A stretch of DNA of 64,000 nt. Source: Myxocyprinus asiaticus. Its lineage: Eukaryota; Chordata; Actinopteri; Cypriniformes; Catostomidae. A program made the translations under genes and the position numbers. The stretch covers positions 29,381,289 through 29,445,288 of the forward strand of contig NC_059368.1 of the NCBI RefSeq assembly GCF_019703515.2. The letters run 5' to 3'. Positions 9,131 to 20,399 of this stretch are shown here, one piece after another. The notes under the pieces were generated by a model. The model ran no database searches and was not told the origin of the DNA. It saw only the letters and a program-made list of their open reading frames with translations. The first letter of the stretch is position 1. Each line of letters starts with the position of its first letter.

Positions 9131-12100
9131 CGAGTTATGCTGAACAGTGGCCTGGCAATGTTTTGCTATTAAACTGTTGAGTGTTTGTGTCTGGCTTGCA
9201 GATTGCAGTGGTTTCAAAATGAAGGCTGAATGTCTTCTTTCCTGGAAATTGGGTTTATGTATTTACAGTACACAACCCTTTCATGCAATATGAGAGAGCC
9301 ACATTCTTGGACTTCTTCTCAGATGGGCCATAGATTGAAAGTGTGTGAATGTTACCATATGAAACATGAAAATGCTGGAAGGCACTTTGGATGAAGGATT
9401 CTGATGTTTCGAACACAGTCAAACACTGTGGTACTGGTACAACGGTGAAGTCTGTTTAGATTCTCTTTTTGCATCCTACAAAGTACATCTGGTGCCTGAG
9501 GTGCCTCAGTATTTTTGAATGAAGCTTTTAGCTTGTGTGAAACATTTTTTGGCATCCATTTTACTTGAATTTCCATGCTGGTCCAGTTCAAAGGTGTCAG
9601 GGTTTGACTTGTCATCTTGGGTATAGCAATTAGCCCCTGCTAGTAGATGCCTCAACTACACAATTATGTGGGAGGAAAGCATCTTCCTCCATTGATGGCC
9701 AAAGTACACTATATTTTAACTAAATAATATTTTTGCAAGCAACATGTGAAATACATCACAAATATTAATATAGTAAATTTTAACATTGCAAATATAAATA
9801 TTGCATACTGTATACTGTATAATGTATAGTATATGTTTTACCAGTGCCCAATATTTATTTTATTTGAATACTGAATGGATATTTTTCCCTGTCCACTGCT
9901 TTTGATGTCATAGCTCATGTACTGGTTGGATAGTTGCTATTGGGCTTGGTTTATGACTGAGGTAATGTGGCTCAAAAACTGTATGCCCAGAACTGCGTGC
10001 CCACTAGCAAATATGGCAGCCATTGAAATTAATGGAAACGCTAACAACTCTCTTCAGGAATTACAGACCTCTTTGGTCCAGGCTGGATCCTCTAATCTAA
10101 AGCATCTTAAAGTACATTCAAGCTTTCCATTTTCTCAGGAAGTGTGCTCATTGTGCATCAAACTCATAACACTAGTTTAAGGCGGGTCTTGTATTTGACT
10201 AGCATAGTCTTTGATGATGCTGGTTGATCACGTCTTGCTGGTTAAAGTTATGCAGCCTGGTGGAGGCAAACCACAAACCACTAGCATCTCATGAAGATCA
10301 ACTTCCAAAACACAACATGCCAGTAAACCGTTAGACTGTTCAGTTGGCTAATCTGCTGCTCAGAGTCAAAATGTGAGACTGTGGGATTGTGAGTCACCTC
10401 TAAGCCCAGAGACAGCTAATACGATATACTTTAACAGATGTCAGTTAACACCCAAACTATTATGCAGCCTTTTTGCTGTCAAAAACATTTGACCCTGTTT
10501 GATAAAATCAAAGAAATTACTATAATAATATCAAAATTTCAAAGATGGTTCAAAAAATCAAAATGAGGTGACAGCCTTCCATTCTGTTATGGATGCAGTT
10601 AACTGTCTTGCCATTGTGTAAATAATCAAGTAATAATTCAAAAAGTGAAATTGTCTGAGTTTGACCAGAGCATATTTCTGAAATTCTGGTATGGCCTTTT
10701 ATATAAATATTTCCTAAAATTTTTCAAAAGGTATTGCATGAAAGGAATGACCTGTAATACTTTGCAAAATTCATGAAAAATGAGAGGCTTGGTTGCACCT
10801 TAAAAGTCTCTTGTGGTGTTAATGTAAACTGCCTATGGCATCGTAAAATTAGGTTTTCGATTATATAATTTACTTTTGCATATATATGACATTTTTATAA
10901 AATTAGATTACAAATAATTACATGAAATTGATTGCCACCTTCTTGAAGTTTTGATTGGAATACAATGCATATTGCGTGTGATGTATTGGTTGCATGCTAT
11001 CTAGTTGCACAAGTTACACATATTTCATCTCACCCAAAAATAAATCCAAAAATTCTGCATCTGCAGAGAGTCGGCACTACTCGCAGACTCTGGTACGACT
11101 CTTGGAAATTAATGACTTTTTCATTTGTAGGAAGAGGCAAGCTTTAGGCAGCTTTAGAATGCCTCAAACTTGACACATATGCACTGAGGCAGTGCAAATT
11201 AAGAGCACATACAGGTTTTATTCACTTAAAGTGTTCTTTGACACTGTGGTTTAGATTATTAAAAAAATAAAAAATAAAAAAATAAAACAACATTTCTGCT
11301 CTTAAGTGCTCTTTAGAAGAAATGCATATGTACACTTCAAAAGAGAAAGCTTCTAGTTCTCAGTGAGTCTAAGGAGGCCTTGGCCCTCATGTTGAACTGA
11401 GGATTTGTGTGCTAAGATGCCCAAAGGCTGCAGCTTTGAAGAGAATAGTCTGCACAAGCACGCGCCTAATTTTCAGATTATCTCCTTTATGGCGCCCTGT
11501 CTCTCTGTCGTGACAATGAACTCAGCAATTTCTCCTGTCCTTACTCAGAAACGGGACTGTGTCTCACTCTCACGTTCTCTTTATCTGTAGCCTACGTGCT
11601 GTAAAGCACATACCCAGAGCACTTTTTTTGTGATTTGTTCCCTCTGTGTATTGTCTTTGTATTGAAATGCACACATTCACACTCACTCAGAGACTTAATG
11701 AACCTGTGTGTGGGGACAGGGTAATCACACTCACTTCTCAGCCAAAAAGAGGTCAGCAGATTCATTTTCATTACATCAGCATTTCTACAATACACTTAAC
11801 GAGGGAGTCCCTGTGTGTATGTTTGAGGGTCTTCAGCAGGGACAAATATTAGGTGAAATTGTGAATTTTGTAACATTTTGACCTTTTAATTTAATTAAAT
11901 AATTAAATATTAGAATACTTACTGAAATTTAATTCAGAAATTCTCTCAACTCTATCCACCATCTTAGATTAATTTTTCTTCCACAAAGGGTACACTCTAT
12001 ACTGCCTTAAAAACTGGACAAAACCAAGGTATCATAGAATGCATCATAATTTTTCTCCCTTCACAAAATAGCCTTCACATTGGGAGTGCACCTTAAATTG

Positions 12101-12142
12101 CTGTCTAGGTAGGAACTCACAAGGTTTGGTAACAAAGCTTAA
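9131..12142. other. Unassigned intergenic DNA
   Basis: Three kilobases without a recognisable exon, RNA gene or clear transposon end. Open frames here (for example 9352-9615 minus and 9917-10180 plus) are short and have no recognisable domain. Confidence 0.5.
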
Positions 12143-12420
12143 AGGAATAGTTCACCCAAAAATGATAATTCTCTCATAATTTGCTAATCTTTATGCCACA
12201 ACTCGCATGACTTTCTTTCTTCTGCAGAACACAACGAGTTTTTTTTTAAGGATATGTGATTCATTTTTGTCAGTGGGATCCAAAACTTTCAAGCTCCAAA
12301 AAGGGCAATGAGGCAGCATTAAGGTAATTCATATGAATCAAGTATCTTAATCCATGTCTTCTGAAGCAATCCGATTGGGTGATTAACAGACCAAATGTAA
12401 CTTCTTTTTCATTATAAATT
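12143..12420 (+). mobile_element. TTAA foldback element, left half only
   Basis: TTAA (12139-12142) is followed by AGGAATAGTTCACCC and the arm sequence of the abundant TTAA family seen in full at 21533, 23384 and 49877, including CTTTCTTCTGCAGAACAC and AAGCTCCAAAAAGG. The right arm and its terminus are missing, so this is a truncated copy. Non-coding. Confidence 0.7.
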
Positions 12421-13540
12421 AAACTTTCTCATGCTTGACACATGCACAGAGCCAGTGTAATCCAGCTCTCATGAACGCTCAATGGAGACTGATTCGTTGT
12501 AGCCTATATAGCAACTAAATTATACTAACCTCCTCATTTTGACCAAATTGTAAGACAGCATCACTATATCTCTTGACGAGAAGGCAATCCCAGAAACGTA
12601 TATTTCATTCATTACTTAAAACAAAAATACAAATGGTTCAGTGTAATTAAAATGGAATATTTTACAGTATATTTGTGTGCCATGTAGTTCTATGCTTATA
12701 GAATGTCTCCCTTGCACTTTTGTGTGGTGTGCAGATCTGCTGCTCATTTAGAGCTTCCACATTGGTCACTTTTAAGAATACATGACTGTTAGGATGGGGC
12801 CTATGTATGTAGTAGGCAGCGAGGCAGCTTACTAAATTGTGGAGCAAAAGTTATAATGTTCCAAAGCGACTTCACAAAGAATAGCAAACATTTTCACATG
12901 GACAGGAGCTATGCACATATTTGACCAATTACGGCTGTTTAAGCTAGTATTGTGATTTACGTTACATTACGTTATGGTTAGTCTGTCTATTGTGGAGATT
13001 TGTAATTGCATTATTGGATTGTTTTGTGGTGATCTTGGCAACCCATTCTTGGCTAAATTACTGCAATTATTGTTTTGTCACTACTGATTTATAGTTGATG
13101 AAATGTAATACTGTTCCCATCATTGGTCCAATGCCAGTTCTTGATCCAGAGCAGCTGTGAGTTCTGACCCAGATTCCAACGGCTTGTTGAGAGGAAGAGG
13201 CATAGAAACTAGCTAATCAGCCAGTGAAAGAGAGAAGATAGAGAGAGGGATTGAGAAAAATAGAGAGAGAAACTAAACAGATCAGGAAGAAAAAGAGGAA
13301 GAGCACAAGTGACAGAGAGAGTGGAGGTGCATGAGAGACAGATGAGGTGGCTTTATAAATAGCCTTAAGGTCGTTTGGAATGACAGCGTTGTCACAGGCC
13401 AAAAGGACTGTCGCCAAGGGCAACCACCCATTCCCACACACTTAAGTAGGGTCAGAACTGTCCAGTGGGCAGTGAAGGCTCTTAACAGTCAGCAGGAGAA
13501 TCCGGCACAGAGAGAGAAGAGCTTTGGTTTAAGATAAGTC
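12421..13540. other. Unassigned intergenic DNA
   Basis: No exon or transposon end is recognised. Purine-rich AGAGAGA tracts at 13225-13330 give a spurious hydrophobic minus-strand frame. Confidence 0.45.
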
Positions 13541-13687
13541 AGATATTGGATTTCAAGTCTGCATTCTAATTACATTTTCTGATGTACTTTGAAACCTATA
13601 ATCAGGTCATATACAGGTGTTGGTGATGCATATTTTAGTGTAGTACACTTTTTGTAATTTTTTTTAATTGGTTATAATTAATATTGC

Positions 13688-13735
13688 ACCCATGACTCTG
13701 CATAGGATAAGCAGCTATAGAAAACGGATGGATGG
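13688..13735 (+). mobile_element. Very short retroposon tail with 14-base target duplication
   Basis: Forty-eight bases containing GCATAGGATAAGC and ending in GGATGGATGG are flanked by perfect direct repeats ATAATTAATATTGC at 13674-13687 and 13736-13749. The GGATGG-repeat tail is characteristic of the 3' end of Rex3/RTE-type LINEs and SINEs that share their tail in fishes. This is therefore an extremely 5'-truncated retroposon. Confidence 0.75.
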
Positions 13736-14122
13736 ATAATTAATATTGCCAATTATCAAAGTTATCAGTAAACACAGCTTAAAATATAATGTGATCTTGC
13801 CAGCAAACAATACCCTTAAAGTGCCCTTGCACTGTGAATAAGCAAAACTTCACTGCAAACACACTACAAATAACATAGAGTATGCAAAATATGTGAAATT
13901 TAATATGACATACATTATAAACAGAAATAAGATATTAAATGTACTTTTAAACCTGTTATATTGTGATATGTAGGGTTGGTGAAACTTTTTAACTTTTTTT
14001 TTTCTATGTATCAGTATATAGTCTAATCAATATACTGTATAATCAATAAGCTGAAAATATAATATACCCTTAAAGGTTTCCTGAATATGATTAGCTCTGC
14101 ATATTTTACAGTGTCAATTAGC

Positions 14123-14473
14123 GGTAACACTTTACATTAAGGTTGTATTTGTTTACATTATTTAATGCATTAGGTATCATGAACTAATAAGGAACAAAAT
14201 ATTTTTTACAGAATTTATTAATCTTGGTAGTTAATGTTAGCTTATAAAGATAACATTTTTCATTGTTAGTTCATGTTGGTTCATAATGCATTAACTACTG
14301 TTAATGTATACAACTTTTAATAATTTTTTTTATTAATATATGATGAAATTAACATTAACCAAGATTAGGTCTAATAAATGTTGTGAAAGTATTGTTCATT
14401 GTTACTGTAGTTTATTTTACCTAATGTAGTTAAGTAATGCTAACAAATGGAACTTTATGGTTAATTGTTACCC
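14123..14473. mobile_element. Foldback short element (GGTAACAC termini)
   Basis: The left arm GGTAACACTTTACATTAAGG through TAATCTTGGTAGTTAATGTTAG pairs with the reverse complement of the right arm, which ends GGTTAATTGTTACCC. The arms span roughly 120 bases each with moderate divergence. Non-coding. It interrupts unit 2 of the surrounding tandem repeat. The superfamily cannot be decided from the ends. Confidence 0.7.
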
Positions 14474-14880
14474 AATAATTAAAACACTGTGGCAACTGGC
14501 AAACACACTACAAACAGCATGGCATGTACAAAATATACATCAATGTGAAATAAAATATGACATGCAAAATAAACAGATATTGGATTCCAAGTTTATATTC
14601 TTAGTTACATTTCTGATGCATGTTATCTAGTTTTATGCATGGTTGGTGACACATTTTAGTGTAATATGCTTTTTTCTGTATAATTTTTATACAGTTTCAT
14701 CAATAAACATAGTTGAAAATATAATGTGATGTTTGCAGCAATCTTTACCCTTTTTATGTACATTTGATTCTGTCAATAAGCAAAACACCATGGAAAACCC
14801 ACTACAAATAATATACCTTGTACAAAACAGACATCTATGTAAAATAAAACAATGTGCATTAAAAATCAGACATGAAATGT

Positions 14881-15689
14881 TAGGAGGAGGACTGTATGTT
14901 TGCCTATTGGATCAAATGTGCTGTAAAAGCAAAAGCAAGTGGTTACCAAAGTTGATTTCCCGCAATAGTGGGCGAACACCATGACCCCCCAAGGTCAAAG
15001 GTCAAGATCCCCACAAGAGTTTGCATTTTAAAAGTGACCTTGTCTCACTCGAAACCCCTCGGCTGGGGGCGTTACATCATCCTTTTCCCATCATTATCAG
15101 GACTGACTCTATGTGTTTGTGTGTGCGGGGGTCAGTGGGTGAGAGATGGAGATGTCCAGGAACAGAAAGGGATAAAGAGATAGGATAGAAAAGTGGAACA
15201 CAGAGATTCTATTTAAATTACAAGAAACTTGTCTGTGCAGTCTGTGACGCAGCACATACACACTTACACGCACACGCACACACACTAACACGCTCCATAG
15301 GAACAAAGTGGCACTCTTCGTTTAGCAAAACAATGTCAGTGACACTCTAGTACCGGCTTATGGGTTTTATTGTTAGCGTACAATCCTTTTGGCATTGTGC
15401 TTAACAATGCCCTCAGTTAATGGGTAGTCTAAAATACTTTCATTGTCTCTAATTGGTCTCTCTGGAGCAGGAAGAGAGAAAGAGAAGGACCAGGTTGGAG
15501 AGGGGAAGGAGCCCTGCTGAATCACCACTTTAGTGCAGAGTCAGGGAACAGGCTTGGACAAAGAAGCTTTTGTGGCACCAGGATCCAGAGTCCAGGAGGA
15601 AATGCACCTGTTCCCCCCTCTCTCCAGCTGATAAGAGCTCTCACTACCCATTACCTCATCACAAATACACACACTCTTACACACAATTG

Positions 15690-15690
<1 letters not shown>
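14881..15690. other. Unassigned intergenic DNA
   Basis: Nothing recognisable apart from short GT and AC tracts around 15112-15125 and 15258-15290. Confidence 0.45.
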
Positions 15691-15727
<37 letters not shown>

Positions 15728-15780
15728 CACGCACGCATGCACACACACACACACACACCACACATACACACACACATACA
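15691..15780. repeat. (AC)n microsatellite
   Basis: A nearly pure AC run from 15691 to 15724 is followed by interrupted CACACA and CATACA units. It produces a His-Thr repeat in translation. Confidence 0.9.
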
Positions 15781-15867
15781 GTACAAGTAACATCCCTCAT
15801 AAACACATGATTGACAATAAACAGCTATAGTTTAGTAATACTTTACAATACGATTTTATGTGATATT

Positions 15868-15965
15868 ATAGTCACCCAAAAACTAAAGTTCTGTCATCAT
15901 TCAATTAAATTCATGTTGTTTCAAATCCATATGGCTGTCTTTCTTTTGTGGAACACAAATGGAAT
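15868..15965 (+). mobile_element. TTAA-family foldback element, arm fragment
   Basis: TCACCCAAAAACTAAAG, TTCTGTCATCATTCA and CTTTCTTTTGTGGAACACAA match the arm of the family found intact at 49877-50780. The outer terminus is mutated and no second arm is seen. Confidence 0.55.
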
Positions 15966-16184
15966 TGTTAGGCAGAGTATTCGGGACTGACAGCCTCAGT
16001 CACCATAGATTGATTGTCCAAGACTCCAAACACTATCCTTGGATAAATGGACATTTTCAAATCTGTGTTACAGGTAAAATTAAGATGTATCTACTTGCAT
16101 AAACCAATAGGAAATATTTCATTTCACATTTAACAATGTCATGATGTGGAATTTATGGTATGAATAAGAGATGCTGTCAAACGT

Positions 16185-16570
16185 CCTGGTCACTTTCGTA
16201 ACCTCCGTTCCCTGATAGAGGGAACGAGACGTTGTGTCGATGTAGTGACACTAGGGGTCACCCTTGGGAGCCCCAAACACCTCTGATCTTTGAGAAAATG
16301 CCAGTGGGAATTGGTGAGTGGAATTTGCATGCCACTCCCCCGGACATACGGGTATAAAAGGAGCTGGCTTGCAACCAGTCATTCAGGTTTTGTGCTGAGG
16401 AGCCGAGACAAGGTCCCGGCCATTTCAGCGGGTAGTTCAGTGTTGTGGCAGGAGGGACACAACGTCTCGTTCCCTCCATCAGGGAACGGAGGTTACGAAA
16501 GTAACCAGGATGTTCCCTATCTGTCACTCACTCAATGTTGTGTCGATGTAGTGACACTAGGGGTCCCTAT
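16185..16570. repeat. DIRS B 3' inverted repeat plus internal complementary region
   Basis: 16185-16400 is the terminal arm. 16440-16565 repeats its outer part in inverted order (CGTCTCGTTCCCTCCATCAG then TTGTGTCGATGTAGTGACAC). This folded arrangement is the hallmark used by DIRS elements to rebuild full ends during reverse transcription. Confidence 0.8.
16353..16360 (+). promoter_or_regulatory. TATA box in DIRS B left repeat
   Basis: TATAAAAG within GGGTATAAAAGGAGCTGGC. Because the repeat is inverted, this copy points into the element from its 3' end and would make antisense RNA if active. Confidence 0.4.
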
Positions 16571-17293
16571 ACAAAATGCCACGACTAACTGAACTGTGTT
16601 ACATAGACTGGCAGTGTGAGATGGGCAGACCTTGTGTGCCTCGTAGCCAGCGCACCCGGCCGTCACGTAACTTCCCCCAATGCTCTTACAGGTGTCACAC
16701 GGTCCCCTGCACCTCGGGGACAGGTCAACTGCCCAAAAATAGGGACCGGCTGAACCAGCCGTGGCCTCTTCTCCTTTTTTCTCCCCAAAAAGTACGAAAT
16801 CGTTCAGCTGGGGGCCATGTAGTGGTCCGTGTTGGGGGGTGGCCCTCCAAAGGGGAGGACACAGCGGAGACCACACCCTGCCCGGAGGGGGGTATTTGAG
16901 TGGAAATACGTCACATGGTGTTACCGAGTTTTGTTGGAAGTCCCGTGGTAGGTCCTACCCGAGGGGGGAGGACCTCTACAAACATGGTGACCAGGGGCAG
17001 AGGGACCTCTGCCCAAGGAAGACACGGTTTACCAACAGGGAAACCATTTTGCAGAAGATACATCACACAACCAGCGAATGTGGAGCACCTACCACAGCAC
17101 AGGGCCTAGTTAGCACATGTACTGGGCTGGCAGCAAATTTCTCTGAAAACCCGCCTGCCACAGGGCTAAGGAGGAAGGTCATCCAGGGTCCACAACTTTG
17201 TGAACACGACTGGGAGTCAAAGCGCACGCTTTCACCTCGGGGAGGGGAAAAGCGCTATGTGCAAGTGGTACACCCAGCCAGCTGTCCCGGAAC
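16571..17293. other. DIRS B 3' untranslated interior
   Basis: Sequence between the recombinase end and the complementary region. The long plus-strand open frame 16761-17498 runs antisense to the element and its homologous stretch in copy C (about 40755-41500) is not open, so it is not taken as a gene. Confidence 0.6.
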
Positions 17294-18249
17294 TTACCTG
17301 CTCGTACCTGACAGCACACGGGATGAGACCGGCTCAACCCAGAGATTGTTAAACCTCGCAAAGGTGTTGGGTGTTGCCCAGCCCGCTGCTCTGCAGATGT
17401 CTGCTAAAGAGGCACCATTGGTCAGGGCCCAGGAGGCTGCCACACTCCTAGTAGAGTGGGCTCGTAGCCCCAAGGGGGGCGGCACGTCCTGGGTGTGATA
17501 TGCCATAGCGATGGCGTCAATGACCCAGTGGGCGATCCTCTGCTTGGAGACAGTGCTCCCTTTCCGCTGTCCACCAAAGCAAACAAAGAGCTGCTCGGAG
17601 CTTCTAAAGCTCTGTGTGTGATCCAAATAGATGCGTAAGGCACGCACCGGGCACAGCAACGCCAAGGCTGGGTCTGCCCCCTCCTGGGGCAGCGCTTGCA
17701 GGTTCACCACCTGATCCCTAAACGGGGTCACGGGAACCTTGGGCACATAGCCCGGTCGGGGTCTCAGGATCATGTGAGAGTAGCCCAGATCGAACTCCAG
17801 GTTTTGCTGACAGAGAACACCTGCAGGTCCCATACCCTCTTGATGGAAGTGAGCACAGTCAGGAGGGCAGTCTTCAAAGAGAGTCCCTTTAGCTCAACTG
17901 ACTCCAGGGGCTCAAATGGAGCTCCCCGTAGGCCCCAAAGGACCACAGAGAGGTCCCACGAGGGGATGAGGCACGATCTGGGGGGATTCAACTTCTTAGT
18001 GCCTCTCAGGAACCTGATGATCAAGTCGTGCTTCCCCAAATACTTACTGTCTACTGCATCGTGATGTGCCGATATAGCGGCTACATACACCTTCAAGGTG
18101 GAGGGGGACAGCCGTCCCTCCAGCCTCTCCTGTAGGAAGGAAAGCACTGATTCGCGATGTGAAGAACACCACTTAGCGAACAGATGCCACTTCAAGGCAT
18201 ACAGGCATCTCGTAGAGGGAGCCCTGGCCTGAGTGATCATGTCTACCAC
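17294..18249 (-). pseudogene. DIRS B tyrosine recombinase (frameshifted)
   Basis: Tyrosine recombinases of DIRS elements integrate the reverse-transcribed circle. The N-terminal half (18249 leftward) reads TQARAPSTRCLYALKW, SPSTLKVYVAAI and LTSIKRVWDLQ, which holds the first catalytic Arg. A 4-base loss near 17800, compared with the collinear sequence of copy C (TETCLEFG), shifts the frame. The C-terminal half (17833-17294) carries HSTRSVAASWAL, the HxxR box. The position of the nucleophile reads FARFNNL where copies A and C have FARFYNL, so the catalytic Tyr is replaced by Asn. Two separate lesions therefore inactivate the enzyme. Length over both frames is about 310 residues, close to the family norm. 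Confidence 0.85.
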
Positions 18250-18375
18250 TGCAGGTGCTGAGGTCCGAGAACCAAGTCTGGGTGGGCCAGTAGGGTGCTA
18301 CTAGGATGACCTGCTCCTTGTAATCCCTGACCTTGCACAACGGGAAGGCATACTTGCGCAGCCCCAGGGGCCAGC
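18250..18375 (-). pseudogene. DIRS B reverse transcriptase C-terminal remnant
   Basis: In a frame shifted from gag, the minus strand reads GLRKYAFPLCKVRDYKEQV, then ILVAPYWPTQTWFSDL, the extreme C-terminus of DIRS RT/RNase H, and runs into the recombinase. The polymerase and RNase H cores are missing upstream. The junction with gag lies near 18370-18375. Confidence 0.7.
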
Positions 18376-20157
18376 TGTAGGAGTGGTCTGGGATGGGGGA
18401 TGAGGGAAATCATTCTCGCGGTCTGTTGTGACCGTCCTGTTATGGGCGTGATTGTGCCACAGCGGGGCACACAGGGGCGGGGGGCCTGCCTCCGCAGCGC
18501 TGTATCTGCCAAAAAGGAATGGTGCCCAGCGGTCGTGATAACGACGGCCATGGACACCGACTGTGTGACCCAGGAAGTAAGGAAACCGCTCTTTTGTTGA
18601 AAATGTGGGTACCGTAGCCCCTTGGGGGTCCGGCGAAATCAACAGAAAAGGTAAATAAGGATTTTCCACCCGGCCCTCCACCAGGGGATGGAGTGGTCTG
18701 CTTACCAGCTCCTGTGCAGCGGGTTCCTGGCTCCTTGGGTTACCCGTCTCATGGGCGCTTTGAAGCTTTGTCTGCTTTCTGAGGGTGGCTCCACGCCGGG
18801 TCCAACCTACTGGGGCGGACTGTGGCTGAGCCAGTGTTGCTGCCAAAGGGGGGCGCCCTTGGTGATGAGTAGACGGGGTGCGGGACCTTGAGTCACACTG
18901 GGGCAGGATGTGTTGTATGGCCTCTGTCTGCTTTTTGACTGCTGAGAATTGCTGGGCAAAATCCTCTACGGTGTCGCCGAATAGGCCAACCTGGGAGATG
19001 GGGGCGTCAAGGAATCGTACCATGTCAGCCTCCCTTGACTCGACCAGGTTGAGCCAAAGGTGGCGCTCCTGGACCACCTGGGTGGACATCGACTGCCCAA
19101 GAGACCGTGCCGTGACCTTCGTCGCCAAGAGGGCGAGATCGGTCGCCGAGCACAGCTCCTGCATTAATCCCGGTTCAGGACTACCCTCGTGCTGTTCTTT
19201 GAGTGCCTTGGCTTGGTGCACTTGCAGGAGAGCCATGGCATGCAGGGTGGAGGCGGCCTGTCCAGCAGCACCGTAGGCCTTAGCCGCCAGTGACGACATA
19301 AGCCTACAGGCCCTGGATGGGAGCCTCGGGTGGCTCCGCCAGGTGGCGGCGCTCTGAGGACACAAGTGCACCGCAACCGCCTGATCCACCTGGGGGAATC
19401 GCTGAGTATCCCCTGGCCGCCCCACCGTTGAGGGTAGTGAGAGCGGAGGAGCCCGCGAACCGGGTCCGGGCAGTAAAAGGTGCCCGCCACGATCGTGTGA
19501 GCTTATCATGCACCTCCGTGAGCGGCGCTCTGGGCCCAGGAACCAATCATCGAGCCACGAGGGTTCAGGGGGGAGCGGAGGATTCCACTCCAGCCTGACG
19601 CTCGCAGCCGCCCGGGCAAGCATGGCCGCCAGTTCCGCGTCAGCCTGCGTCTGGGCTACCGCACCAGAGGGTGGGAGCCCAGCCGAGTCCTCCGCATCAG
19701 ACTGGATGAGCCCGCTCTCCGATGCAGCTATCGACAACTCATCATCTTCGCAAGCTTCAAATGAGATCACGAACTCGCCCTAAGATAAACCCGCGGTCTC
19801 ATCCCAGAACTCGACCGGAGCACACGAGCGTGCTGGGGAATGGGAGGTCCGTGGGGGGTTTCCCGGCAGAGAAGCTCCCATTGAGGTCCACAAATCGCCC
19901 CCAGTGCTAACTGTCTCTGCCTCATACCCGTAGGTAGAAGGACCGAGGCGGGGAGCTGCTGGGGTGGCTTTCCCTCTGACGAAAGAAAGCGGCAAACGCA
20001 ATGTTGCCATGGTCCTGTTCTCGCAATGAGGACACGAACCATCCATGAAAGATGTCGCCACGTGGGAAGCACCCAAACACGTGAGACAGCGATCGTGGCC
20101 GTCAGAAGCGGAGAGATAGCGACCGCAACCAGGAATTATACACAAACGAAAAGGCAT
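18376..20157 (-). pseudogene. DIRS B gag-like ORF with zinc-finger motif
   Basis: The start ATG at 20157 opens MPFRLCIIPGCGRYLS. A Cys/His-rich region follows within the first 50 residues (HDRCLTCLGASH, then GSCPHCENRTMATLR), likely nucleic-acid binding. A single in-frame TAG at 19780-19782 interrupts the frame; copy C has a His codon (SSHSEF) at the matching place, after which the frame continues as GEFVISFEACEDDEL. The downstream part is Pro/Ser/Arg-rich with RHLWLNLVESREADMVRF and VEDFAQQFSAVKKQTEAI, conserved in copy C. Total readable length is nearly 600 codons. It would package element RNA. Codon and base composition is GC-rich against an AT-rich surround. Confidence 0.8.
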
Positions 20158-20399
20158 CTTGAAAAAGACGCTTCGTAAGTGCCACTCTTTTAGTAGGAAA
20201 ATATACTCTTTGTGAGGAAAGAATATACTCTTTTAGCTGCTGAAGCGCCCAGGGGCGTTTTCTGCACAACGCCGGTGCAAGAGGGGGAGAAACTGCTGTA
20301 ATGCGCTGTAAATCCAACAGCTTCACTGGATATTAGAGGTGAATGGATCGGCAGAGTAATTCAGCTCGCTGAACACAACCGCTCAGCTCCGAAGAGAAA

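Larger units (their letters stand above)
13541..14880 (+). repeat. Degenerate tandem triplication, units of about 300-330 bases
   Basis: Three diverged direct copies start near 13541, 13931 and 14575. Shared landmarks in order are GATATTGGATT-type starts, GGTTGGTGA or TTGGTGATGC, GAAAATATAAT, AATAAGCAAAAC, CACACTACAAA, and AATATGACAT. Unit 1 contains a 48-base retroposon (13688-13735) and unit 2 contains a 350-base foldback element (14123-14473). Once these are removed the three units are of similar length. No coding capacity. Confidence 0.7.

Noticed and set aside
18878..19276. 132-codon plus-strand frame
   Set aside because: Antisense of DIRS B gag; no independent support.
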